This document shows, in pieces, positions 46,727-59,800 of a DNA stretch of 64,000 bases (positions are counted from its first letter, which is position 1; each line of letters starts with the position of its first letter). The notes beneath the pieces are model-generated. The model was not told the DNA's origin and searched no databases. It worked only from the letters and a program-made list of their open reading frames with translations. Source of the stretch: Telmatactis stephensoni. Lineage: Eukaryota; Cnidaria; Anthozoa; Actiniaria; Isophelliidae. The translations under genes were made by a program, and so were the position numbers. The stretch spans positions 186,001-250,000 of the forward strand of contig JALIZF010001386.1 in the NCBI GenBank assembly GCA_029948255.1, given 5' to 3'.

Positions 46727-47145
46727 GGGAGGCACTCCCAGTTTGCTATACGGGGATGCTCTGTCCGAAAGGGGTACCTTTTTGAGGCCAAGAGGTATAG
46801 AAAAGGGTTGGGAATTTGCAATTTTAGGTATACCAAAGGTAGGGAATTTGCGACTTTGGGTATCGAAAAGGGTCCTATAGTATAAAAAGGGTTGTGTAAA
46901 CTACCATTCAAGCCAAACCGCTCATGTACATATAGCGGAAATAGAAATAGTTTTCCAAAATAAAGAAATACCAATTAACAGCAAAGGTCAAAAAAGCTAA
47001 AAGGTATATTAAAGGGGAAGCTTTTTTCGTCAAAAGTATATGAAAGGGGAACCTTTTTGCTGAAATTTAGTATATTAAAGGTCAGAGTCGAAATTGGGGG
47101 CGGAACATCCCAATACAAAATGCCTGGGAGTGCCCCCCGGAGGAG
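46727..47145. mobile_element. Element with GGCACTCCCA / TGGGAGTGCC termini
   Basis: The left end AGGGGGGAGGCACTCCCAG is mirrored at the right by CTGGGAGTGCCCCCCGG. The interior has repeated AGGTATA, AATTTGC and AAAAGGG units. A related, oppositely oriented and truncated copy occupies about 47640-47935 (CAAATTCCCTACC, GTACCCCTTTGGG). It has no coding capacity. Confidence 0.65.
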
Positions 47146-49290
47146 GGGGGGAGGGTTAACATCACGAACGTTCTGAGTACACAAATTAAGTAATTGATTT
47201 TTAAACCGTAATTACAGTTTGACTGTCTAGACAAGTGTCAACAACAGAACAGACGTGTTTGCCTTTTATACACTAATATTTTCAATTATCAATTGGATTT
47301 GAAATGTTTTTAACCGAAGACGTGCTCTATGTAACGATTTAATGAATACCGCCATTATCGTCATTTCTTTGAGTAAAGCAGAAGTAACATTTCTTAAATG
47401 AGAGCGAGTGTTGGATCATAGGTTCCAAGCACCGAGAAACTGATGAAAGCACGAGGCCGCAGGCCCGGGGGGCGGGGGTAAGGGATTGTAACTATTGACC
47501 TCCCCTTAAGCTTTCTTGGGAACTTTGGAGCTACACGCTGTGCAATCGATATCCTATCGTCATTCGCGTCTGTAATATACCTTTAAGCTTTTTTATACCT
47601 TTGCTTTAGGTTATTTCTTTATTTTGAAAACTTTTTCTAAAGCTGCTATATGTACATGAACGTTTGGCTTGAATGGTAGTTTTTGAATGGCAACCCTTTT
47701 TAACTCGTGGATTGCAAATCCACGAGTGCAATCCACGAGTTATTATAATAGCCCGGACTCTTTTCGTTAACCAAAGTCGCAAATTCCCTACCCTCAGGTA
47801 TACCCGAAAAGTGCAAATTCTAGGTAAATTGCAAAAAGTGCAAATTCTATCCTCTTCTATACCTCTGGCCTCAGAAAGGTACCCCTTTGGGAAGAGTAAA
47901 TATCTGACATAGGAGTGCTCCCCCCTGGACCGTAGCCCGATAAATAGCAAAAGTCTTTCAGACGTTTTTCAACCTCTTAAGATTAAACTGGCGTATCAAG
48001 TCATGATTTATTAATGAGTTTGAGAACTTTATTGTTAATTCATTCTAAAACAGTTTATAATTTAGAGTCTGCTCTAAAATGACATTTGATAAAGAAGAAA
48101 ACAGCTTTAACAAGCATATTTTAGCCAATAAGAAACCATGGCAACAACCAAACAAGACAAACATCTTTCCGACTTCGCAAACATTTTGATTTTAAAAAGT
48201 TTTCCTATTGTTGTTATTTTTAGTTTTAGTTTGTGGAGGTCAATATTTGTTTTATAGGCTGGAACGTTCGTGACATTAACCAAAGACCACCAAAATGTTC
48301 TCAGTTTCAATTTGACCGAGCTTTAATCTGTGATAATCACGATTCACATCGTGGTCACGCCAGTTGTACACTTGTATATCGAAATATCACGAAATGTTGT
48401 GAAATAATCAATTATCAAATGTGAAATTAGTAAATACAGTTAATATTTTAGTGAAATGCGCTTGAATTTTCATCCTTTTGCCTTTTCTTTCCCTGCTTTT
48501 TGAATATGAAGATTTTAATCAGGCCCTCTGTGATAAGAAGAGAAAGCACTATAACAAAACAATAGTCAAGTATTTGCCGGGAAAATGAATTTTATATCCA
48601 CGACTTCGGGTCAATTAATCCTTAAAATAGTCCTATAGTCCTATTTGCGTAAATTAGGAAGGCTTATGATAGGAAGGTTTTTCAATTTAACACCGGGTTG
48701 GAACTATTATATTTAAAAAAAAACATACCAAGCTATAAGGCGTGCTGTGGATGATACAGCGGAAAGGCGATTTTGTGATAAAAAGTTAGGGTTTAGACAA
48801 TTTATATTTAATAATGAATGTTATGAGTATACTGTCTCAAAATGTAGTAACAGTTTTTATAATACTCGTCGTGTTTTGTAATAAAATCCTTCGCGTTTTG
48901 AAATAACCGACCCTGTATGCAGATCGTGATAACACCTCGTCGCGTTTTGTAATAACTGACCCTGTGTAAATTGTAGTAACACCTCGTTGTGTTTCGTAAG
49001 CGTAAGAACTTCCCAAAGCTTTAAATGCGCACTTATTAGAAAGGGGGCCACTCCATCTAGCGAACACATTCTCCCTAACCATCCTCGAGCATCCCCAGAC
49101 CAACTGTTCTACTGAACACCCCTCACTCCAATCAAACTTCTGACCGACAACTCTTGCCTTCTGACCAACCATATGACTGTACCAACGTCAGACTCGGCGA
49201 CATCGCTGCTACCCTTGTAAGCAATAATCTTTAGCTTGATTTAATTACTTATTATATTCCTGAGTTACTGCTACTTGGCTGACTGCCAAA
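47146..49290. other. No gene; repeats and unassigned sequence
   Basis: Contains the second 47640-47935 repeat and a short tandem array at about 48855-49000 in which TCGCGTTTTGTAATAAC-like units recur about every 55 bp. The overlapping frames there arise from the array and are not called as genes. Confidence 0.4.
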
Positions 49291-49309
49291 ACGTTCGTGG
49301 TTCGCGTTT

Positions 49310-49703
49310 GCTATATGGAGTGATTTGGCAAACACGACGCGAAATTAAAACGTGAAAACATGCGAAATGGCGTCCTGAAGGTGGCGTCGTGACGTTGTCA
49401 CGGTAGTCACGTGCTGCAAACGAATGTGATATAATCGTCATCTAATGTAAATATGGTGCTGACGTCACCCAGCCACATTTACGTCATCTAATGTTCTTTC
49501 GCATACATTTCATAGCTAGAAATGTTGCTGTTGTTGCATTACGGCGACAAATAAACTACTTAGCACAATCATGTCATCCTATTTCAATTATTGCAACGAA
49601 ACGCCACTAGTATTTTCTTGAAATTGTTCTCATTTATTCTGTTTATTAACGTTTTTGAAGCTATATTGCACTTACCATTTATCAGCAGCATTGATAGAGC
49701 CAT
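49310..49703 (-). pseudogene. Probable remnant of a sixth protease unit (5' end only)
   Basis: 49310-49450 (CAAACACGACGCG, GGCGTCGTGACGTTGTCACG, ATAATCGTCATCTAATGT) resembles the intron 2 region of proteases A, B and E in the same orientation. Upstream on the same strand, 49676-49703 reads ATG plus nine codons (MALSMLLIN) and a GTAAGT donor in phase 1, which is the position, phase and size class of the family's signal-peptide exon. No linker or S1 exon follows. It may be a decayed protease copy or the first exon of an unrelated gene. Confidence 0.4.
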
Positions 49704-50882
49704 ATGGAGATGTGCAGATTGGACGTTACGGTCGATAGATTAGACTTCCGCTCTTCTTCCATTCACTAACCAATACATAAATGTAAATAACTAATAATAA
49801 TTGAATGGTTTTTAAGTTCATCTATGGAGGCTTTGCACAATCAGACACACGACAGTGGCCAGGAACGAAAGAATCTTAGGCTAAGGCCGGATAGAGCTAA
49901 GATCAGTTTTAAGAACGGCTCAATCCTCAATCTCATGCGTATGCCTTGCTGATACAGTGGGCCATCATGCACAGAGCGAGCGTGTGTGTGTTTGTGAGGG
50001 GATCGGAGGGGGTGGGGTCATAATTGGGCCCTGCAGTGTTGCGGTTTCTCTTTTCGGTTTCTTTCATCGGATACGGAAGCTGTTTTGTTTTCCAGTTTTG
50101 GAGTTTTTGACGATTTTCGTTACTGTTTTCGTTTAAATTTCCCCCTGATCTCTTCCAATACCCCTTCTGTATAACGATTCTTAGACTTACCGCGATCAGT
50201 AGATGTTGTTTTTCCATTTCGAATAACGATCTATATTGATGGAGATAACTAAAAAACATCTTTTGTGTAAAAATAAATAAATATTAGATATGAGATCAAC
50301 TTTATTTAAAGACGCTAACCTATTCAACATAAATATATATATTGATTTCCAATAGGGGCGTCTAAATCGTCTAAATGGATATCTTTTGAGTGGTCAATAA
50401 TTGTCGGAACAATGTAAAAACTCTCCATGATCTTACATCACTTTGTAACTAATTGAGAGTTCAAAGACACTGATATTTAATTAATTATAACGACATTTGG
50501 TCATGGCGGCCATTTTTTGTTTTGTTTATTTTATTTCCTTTCAATTTGTTTTGTGTTGTGTTGCGCTTTTTGTGATGCCCTTGATCAGCATTTGTTTCTT
50601 AGAATATAGAAGTCTTTGGAATAAGAGAGAGAAGTTATCCACGATACACTTTCTCGCTGAAGCCGAATGCGGCCACAAGTACTTTCAACCTTTTTGACGT
50701 CTCGCAGCACAACTTACTTTCCATTCTTTAAACCAAACTGTGAAGAAAATGATTAAAGTTATTCTTTAGAAATGCGTACGTATTTGTATATTTCAATTGA
50801 AATTGGGTAATACTTAATAGTCCAAAAACATTTCTATACATAACAAGGATATACGCAATTAAAATACTATGGATTTACGTAC

Positions 50883-53800
50883 CTTCCTTTTCGATAAGCC
50901 ATTGTAGTGTTTTGTCGTAATCTTGTTGACCAATCAGATTGCTTTGTTCACCAAAGGCGTTTCGACGGACGTTTTGAAACGACTCAAATATATTCAAATA
51001 ATTAAAAAGAAAATACATTTGTCTTTGCAAAGACAAAAACTGAGACCGCAGTCGATTCTTCGTTGATCCTACTAGCCAATCAGGGCGTGCTTATCAAGGT
51101 CTATAACGCTATAGTTATAAGTAATGATGATTGGATTACCTTTCACATTCATACATATCCTTGAGCTCGTTTTAATCGTTTTGCTAGCCGTCTGGCCAAA
51201 ATTACTTTCCTGTTTTATAAGCAAAATACATCAGTTACGTGGCATTCAATATTTTGATTGCTACTTTAACACTCACCCCGTTCTGTGCCTTGTTCACAGC
51301 TCCTACTCTAATGTTATACGTAGTTCCAGGTTCTAACGGTGGATTGTAGGTACCATTGTAGAACTTACCATCACCAATTGTGAACTCAGAAGCAGATCCA
51401 GCAACAAGAAATGACGAAGAAGAGCTGCCATGTTTGTTGATTTTTATTTCGTAAGATCTAAGAAAATTAATTACAACTTGTGTGATTTCCATAATTGAAT
51501 TATGCAAATTTTCTCGCTCTATGTTTTAAACGTCCATACTAGTTTGGATATATTTCAAAACGCAAATAGTTTTCTACCAAAACGATAGTTAAGCCCAATT
51601 TACACGACCACCTTTAGAGTCAGATTTCGTATGACTGTGAAAACAGCACCGCAAGACACGGAACGGTTACGGCAGGAATCTCGAATGTTTAAAAGACAGA
51701 CATAACGGCACTGGCACGGTCACGGTACGACGCGGTGCGTTTCACACTCATGCGAAATCTGTTCTATATGGCACGACACAGCGCGAGTTATTTTGTGACG
51801 TAATTTAGGCTTAGTACTACAGGTACAAGCTAAGGGTTCTCAATTAAATCAATAAGAGCGCTTGTTCAATAAAAAATGTTTAATTTTCTCTGATCACAAG
51901 CGTTAATGCTGTAACCCACCTTAATAATAACTTGTTGCCCATGGAGGTATGGTTGAAAATAAGACTCACTCTACAGGGCGGCTCTTCTGTGAATGTAAAC
52001 TGCGGTTTTGGAACTAAAATACAACACGATTTTTCAGATCGTATGAACCGAACTGGTTTGCTTATGCAAAAAGTATATTGCATAGTTCTTTAACCGGTTT
52101 TTATATCATTCACTTGGCTGCAATTATATTGTTTTTCTCACAGAATACAATAGGCTTTCTTATATTAGATGTGGTAAAAATAAATAAATAAATAACTGTT
52201 TATTTAAGTGTCCAAGTCTTCTAGCGCTTGCGCACCAATTGGGGGACACTGTGTCTCTCACACACACTACCTCTACATTAAGTATTTTGCAAAAAATCGC
52301 TCGACTCACATGTTAATTTTTGCTGAGGGAGGAAAAACCGGAGAACCCGGAGAAAAAACCCTCATGGCATGGTAGAGAACAACACATCAAACAAACTCAA
52401 TTCACATATGATCCAGGCGCTCGAGCTGGGACTCGAACCTGAACCACAGCGGTGAAAGGCCAGCGCTCTAACCGGCGCTCGGCCAACCATGTGACTGAGA
52501 TCAGTTTATGTAGAAGGGAGGGATGTCTCCATTTTTTATGTTTTGAATTCACGTTCAACGTTGTTGCCTTTTTGACGTCACTGTAATATTCTATGTGTCT
52601 GTAGTCAATCACTCAACATGCAATCCACTCAATTTACATAGTGTCACGTCAAGTGTAACGGCATAGTATATCTCATATAGTGTATATACCTTGTAACATA
52701 GCCAATGTATTAGTAGTACGTGTGTATCGAATAAAGCAGCATTAACCAAACAAGAGAATCTCACAGTCACGAACGCCACATAGCGTTCGATATTGGAAGT
52801 AGTACGACAAACTAGCGACCATCTTATAAGTTGTCATTTACAAAGCAATATATGTGAAAGCATTCATTGTCATTTCACGATCATCAAATTTTCAGGCCAA
52901 AGTATTTAAAAAAATCACATTCTCTAAAAGGAACAACTTCTGAATTTCAAGAATTTGGTGATTGAATTTGCAAAATGATGTAAACATGCGTCTCTCTTGC
53001 ATTTAAATCTACTTTTATCTATCATCTAAAAACGTATTGGAAATTTATTCTAACCAGTGAATACTCACTAGGTTTACATGTGATCCCAACGTCCTGGTGG
53101 CGATAACAGTTTGGAGTTCCCCATCTATTGTAAGGGCAATTAGCAATAGACATTTCTTGACCGGTACAAATGAGGACTCTTGTCCATATTATGCCTTTGG
53201 CAGAGCTAAAGTTTGAGTGTCTAAAACCCTGTACCCCAGGGTACCCAAGCATACGACATATCACTTCGGCGTTATTGTTGGTCCATTTATACGTTCCACA
53301 TAGTGTACCCCATGCTCCTTGGTATCTGATTTCCACTCGGCCAGAATTCGTTGAAGTTCCTCCAGCTAATCGAACCTGAACTGGTGGATGACCTGTGAAT
53401 GTTAGGATCAGTGTCATCAGTGGTTGAACGGTAATTTTCAATCCCGAATTTCTGATTGGTGGAGTGTATGATATTACTTTGTAAGTCACGTAACAGATCT
53501 ATACAACTAAGGATTGATTGCTGAGGTATTAAACATTTTCTTTAAAACTCCAGAAGCTGCCGGCTTGTGCCGTTTAGCATTGACTGAAGATTCAAATGCT
53601 CTCTGTTAGAGCGGCTGGAAGAGCGTGACTTCCGTATGACCTTTAAAGTGGAACGGTACGTTGATTAAATTTGTTCGAGATCTACTTTAAATAATGCAAT
53701 AAAACAAAGCTGCCTTTGACTTACTTTTATCTATCTTACACACCACACCAGCAAAGTCTTTGTACGCGCAACCAAATGCTGCATTCGACCATCCCCCGTG

Positions 53801-56800
53801 ATAGCACTCTGCAATCGACATTTCGTTTCCACTACATCTAATACGTGTCATGAGTTTCCTTGGTTCTTTCTCTGCTTCAATGTAACCAATTGCCCTTTCC
53901 GCTGCTTTGTAACCAAGCATTCGACAAATCACGTGAGCATCTTTTATATCCCAGTCATAATAACGTTTGCAGACTCCTCCCCAGGTTCCTTTATACAGGA
54001 TTTCCACTCGACCAATATGGCTTACATTAGCTCCAACCAGGCGAACTGCAATATGTTTTTCCTCTGAAAAAAATAGGGTTAATTTCTTCGATGAAAACAA
54101 TTACAATAAATACGTAATTCATTTCTTTCGTAACCTTATTCGAGGAACGGTTTGAGTTGCTGTGTTGCAGGAGACATCGCATCAGCCTCCTAGGATGACC
54201 TAATTTAACTAGTTGAAACCGTTCCTCAAATATGGTTATGAACGAATAAATGAATTACGTATTTAAAGATATTTCTCTCGCAATCTGCAAGCCTGGTAAC
54301 TTTTTGAAATCCTTCTTGCGCAACCAAAGGTAAAGTTTAAAGAAATCCTTACTAGGCTCTTGCGATTTCTATACCTGCGTTTCTAGATTGAAACCGCTTT
54401 CCGCGGGATCACAAAGAAAAAAACATTCCAAAGTGCAACATGCGTGTCAAAACTTTTCGCGAAAATGGCATATGGTCTGGTTTTACAAAACAAATCTTCC
54501 ACAGCAGATCCGCGTAGTGGCTATTCTTCTCAGGCACTCACACTCACTACCTCTATCAAAATATTTTGCATACAACGCTCAACTCACATGTTGATTTTTG
54601 CTGAGGGAGGAAAAACCGGAGAACCCGTTGCACATGCTCACTAAAATGTTATACAAGCAGACATAGGGATTTTTTCCTTCCTCCTCTAGCAATGCACCTT
54701 CACTGTAATTACAACTCGCAGGACTTTGAGTACATTCATCCCCATTGCATTTTTATTATTGATGTTTAGGTACACAGGACCACTTCCCTTGACAGTACTA
54801 ATAACCACTGATAGCCCATTCAGATACCTACGTTACTCCGATCAGAAGCAACATCAATTTTGCAATAGTTCCCCTAAGTTACCTGCTGTCAAATTTGCAC
54901 ACTGGACTGTAACAACTTGAGGGTGCGCGGGACATAAATAAGAGCTTTGAGAGCATTGCTCAAGAGATGATTCGTCTCCTTCACAGTCTAGCAAGGTAGG
55001 ATAGAATGGACCACTTCCATTTATTTTAACAGCGGTACCAGCTGACACTGCCTTGGGGTAATTCAACATGTGGCACACCACATAAGCTTCTCGTATGTCC
55101 CAACCTCCATTGCAGATCTCGCTCCATGTCCCGTTGTTTATTCTCATCTCTACACGACTAGCAAACGGAGTTTTATCACCCAAACGAACTTCAAGAGCGG
55201 ATTCCTTACCAATACAAGTCATTGGACTCGTTTTAAACATTTTGATGGATGGATTACTATACGTAGTAACCTGTTTTCCAAAGGAAAAATAACGATTACC
55301 TATTCGTACTTACATTATACTCCAATTCAATAATACTCACCCCATTCGGAGCCGTGATTTTAGCTCTGACTGTTACCCTGTAAGTAATCATAGCCACCAA
55401 CAGCCCAGGAACTCTGAACTTAGACACATATTCAGGAACAATGGATGTTATCGGTGAAACTTGGGGTAGGTATATTTCATAAAATCTAAGAAAAATATAC
55501 AATTATGGCGAATAGTACATATTGCTAATAGCCTTATAATCTTAAGGACGTTCGCGGGCATTGTTCACGCGCACTTTTACTGCGCACGCTAGCGCGCGCT
55601 ACCTCAATAAATCCAAGATGGCGGCCTAAAAATATTTTTTCCCGGTAATATATTATTTAATTTCGATCTTTTCAAATGGAACTTACTTTTATAAGAAGAA
55701 AAAATTAAAACAAGGAATTTGACTGAGGAAAAAATTCATTCAGATTGAAAAACTCCAGAAAAAAGGATGAAAAAGATTTTAGTAGACCCAGTCTCCTCTC
55801 GGTATTCAAGATGGCGGGAAAATTTTCAAACTTTACGGCTCGATATCTCGGAAACGAATACGGTGACCCCCACTCTTTTTAGTCTTAAAAGAAAGGTATT
55901 TTGAAGTAATACAACATTTCTGAAAAAGAAAAAATTCTCATCACAAGGGACTTAATGACAACGTTTTTTCGCTAAAAATTACACCCCTTCGTCTCATGGA
56001 ACACCGCCGATTTCAACAGCAGCGCATGGAAAAACAACACTCGTGAAAACTCAGGGAGAATTATTCAAGCTTAAGTGACCAAACATTGTTGTCAACAATA
56101 GTCTCATACAACTGCAGATGAAATTTCTGGTCGTTTAAGATGAGTTTTATATTTTTAGTATCTATTTTCTCGCCCTACGCGTATAGCGTATTTCGCGCGC
56201 TTTTCTTTGGCAATTTCGACAAAATTGTACGGCTCATAGCTCGAAAACGAATACGGTACCCCCTCTTTTTTATCTCGTTTATTCAAAGTGTATATCATAA
56301 AGTATCAGTATGCGAAATTTCATTAAAATGACATCACAAATTCAATTGCCCGCGAACGTCGTTAAGCGCACGCGCGCGCAAGGACATGAGCATGCGCAAT
56401 ACGAAGTGTTTTACAAAGAAATAAGTAAGCACTTGCCATGGAAACTGCCATTTTCGCATGTAGGTATTTCAATCCTTTGCTCGCGAACGTCCTTAATACA
56501 ATTATTCCTGTGTGTGTATACAGTAAAATGTGTGCATACAAAGTCATACTATTAGAGACCTTCGAGTACGAGATTAGTGTTGCGCGCGCTACACTGCTGC
56601 CGTAGTCGATCGCGCAAATTCAAACTCTAAATTCAAAAACAACAATACGAAATTTCACCACATCACTTTCTTTCTTTATTTTCTTTACCACTGCTGGCGT
56701 AGTCGATCGCGCAAATTTAAAATATAAATTCAAAAACAACAATACGAAATTTCACCACATCACTTTCTTTCTTTATTTTCTCTACCACTGCTGCCGTAGT

Positions 56801-59800
56801 CGATCGCGCAAATTCAAACTCTAAATTCAAAAACAACAATACGAAATTTCACCACATCACTTTCTTTCTTTATTTTCTCTACCACTGCTGCCGTAGTCGA
56901 TCGTGCAAATTCAAAATATAAATTCAAAAACAACAATACGAAATTTCACCACATCACTTTCTTTCTTTATTTTCTCTACCACTGCTGCCGTAGTCGATCG
57001 CGCAAATTCAAACTCTAAATTCAAAAACAACAATACAAAATTTCACCACATCACTTTTTTTCTTTATTTTCTCTACCAAAAGGGAATTAATATCTGAAAT
57101 ATCGGCTTGCCATAACAAGATAGAAAGATCATAAAGAAGACTGTATTGAGTTGAGTGTCCTGATATAAAAGACGGAGATATTTCGATGAAGTCTCTCACT
57201 CAAAAAATCGTAATCTAGAGTACGAGTTTTGGGGCGAGCGTGACAGTGTCACAGTCTGATGCACACGAACCAACCAAAAAAGAAAGCCGAAAATTCGTTG
57301 TCGTAGTGAAATCTAAAGCTCTTAAATACGTTCGATAGTAACTCCAATGATGTGACCATATTCACACTAGTTTTGCAGTCTTTGCAGTCCGTCACTTAAA
57401 ATACAGACATACGAAACAATCAACCCCTAATAATAGATGGAGCGCGAGTTATTTTGTGACGTAATTCAGGCGCGAATACTGCAGGTACAAGCTAAGGGTT
57501 CTCAATTGAATTAATAAGAGCGCGTGTTCAATACGAATTTTTAAAATTTCTCTAATCCCAAGTGTTAATGCTGTAACCCACCTTGATAACTTGTTGTCCA
57601 TGGAGGTATGGTTGAAAATAAGACTCACTCTACAGGGCGGCTCTTGTGTGAATGTAAACTGCGGTACTGGAACTAAAATACCTGCACAGATATTTCAGAT
57701 CGTAAGAACTGGTTTGCTAATGCTATATGTATTTTGCATAGTTCTCCAACCGGTTTTTGTATCTTCACTTGATTGTAGTTATATTGTAGTAACGAAAGGT
57801 TTCTCGCAGAATGCAATATAGGCTTTCTTATTATGTGAGGTGAAGTTATGTGGAAACTCCTCTCCGAGATAGCCGACACAACATAGTAAAATGCTAAGCA
57901 CTGGGGTAATTCGATTCAGGGCCAGTTAATAGTAGCGAACGTTTACACAATACCAGCTTTCTTATGATATGATGAGGTTAAGGTGAGGTTATGTGGAGTG
58001 ATGTGATGAGATGAGATATGGTGTGATGTGATGAAATATGATGTGATGAATGCGATGAAATGTGATGTGATACGATGAGATGGGGTGGGATGAGATGGGA
58101 TGAGACTGATGTGATGTGATGTGATGTGATGTGATGTGATGTGATGTGATGTGATGTGATGTGATGTGATGTGATGTGATGTGATGTGATGTGATGTGAG
58201 GAGATGAGATGATGGTTTGATGAGATGAGATGTGGTTTGATGTGATATAATGTGATGTGATGTGATGTGGTTGGATGGGATGGGATCTCATATTATTTCG
58301 TTAGGGTTTTTGTTGTTACGTTTATAAGCCTTATCAAAAACTTATTTGGAAATTTATTCTAACCAGTGAATACTCACTAGGTTTACATGTGATCCCAGCG
58401 TCTTCTTGGTGATAACAGTTTGGATTTCCCCATCCATTGTGACTGCAATTAGCAATAGACATTTCTTGACCAGTACAAACGAGGTCTCTTGTCCATATTA
58501 TACCTTTAACAACGCTAAAGTTTGAATGTTTAACAACCTGTACCCCAGAGTACCCAAGCATACGACATATCACCTCTGCGTTATTATTGGTCCATTTATA
58601 CGTTCCACACAAGGTACCCCATGCTCCTTGGTATCTGATTTCCACTCGGCCAGAATTAGATGACGCTCCTCCAGCTAATCGAACTTGAACTGGTGGGTGA
58701 CCTGTGAATTTTTGGATCAGTGTTTGAACGGTGAGTTTAAGTTTGAATTCTTGAATTGTTGGATATTTATACTTTGATTTTACTGTGATCATTCAGGCGA
58801 GAATGAACACCCTAGGTTGGCCGCCATTTATGATTACGGAATAGTTACAATCTTTCTCTCTAAAAGTGTAATAGTGAGCTATTCTATCTAGTAAGAACTG
58901 ATTTTCAAAATCAAGAAGAAATTGATATCAAAATTTCAAATCATGAGTTATTGGAAGTTTAAACATAGTATTTTTTTTTCATCGATGCGTACCTATTTCA
59001 ATCAATATATGTGATCAGAACCTTGGATAGCACATATTTAGTGTTGTATATATTGCACTTTTAAAATCTTAAGCCAAGTCCAGTCCGCCGTATGTATGTA
59101 TCTATTTATTGAAATATTATTACAAAAAATACACATTTCGGCTAAATCTCTAGCCTTCTTCCGTAACGATTGTTATGCTCGAGGAATTCCAAAGTAGAAA
59201 CAACAACAACAACAACAACTACAAACCAGCTCATGAGTGCCCTTGGACTTACTTTTATCTGTTTTGCACACCACACCAGCAAAGTCTTTGTACGTGCACC
59301 AATATCCTGCATTCCACCATCCCGCGTGATAGCACTCTGCAATCGACATTTCGTTTCCATGACACTTAACACCTTCCATGAGTTTCCTTGTTTCTTTCCC
59401 TCCTTCAATGTAACCAATTGCACTTTCCGCTGTTTTGTAACCAAGCATCCGACAAATCACGTGAGCATCTTTTATATCCCAGCCATAATGATTACAGACT
59501 CCTCCCCAGGTCCCTTTATATAGGATTTCCACTCGACCAATATGGCTTACATTAGTTCCCACTAGGCGAACTGCAATATGTTTTTCCTCTGAAATAATAG
59601 GGTTAATATCTTTGATGAAAACAATTACAATAAATACATAATTCATTTCTTTTATAATCTTATTCGAGGAACGGTTTGAGTTGCTGTGTTGCATGCAACT
59701 CAGTGACATCGCATCAGCTTCCTAGGATGAACTTCAGCAAAAATATTTCTCACTTCATATACAACAACTTGATAGCCATGACTCACACGATTTCCAAGGA

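Noticed and set aside
48837..49172. Overlapping minus-strand frames of 111 and 70 residues
   Set aside because: They come from a short tandem array with about a 55-bp period and have no domain signature.
52620..52790. Possible solo LTR (ends in CA, contains AATAAAG)
   Set aside because: No matching second LTR, no clear TG start or target duplication; too weak to list.
56593..57077. Regular repeat that might suggest a CRISPR array
   Set aside because: The whole 97-bp unit is repeated with no unique spacers, and the genome is eukaryotic; it is a satellite.
57989..58291. 100-residue Ser/His-rich frame
   Set aside because: Produced by the TGATG microsatellite.
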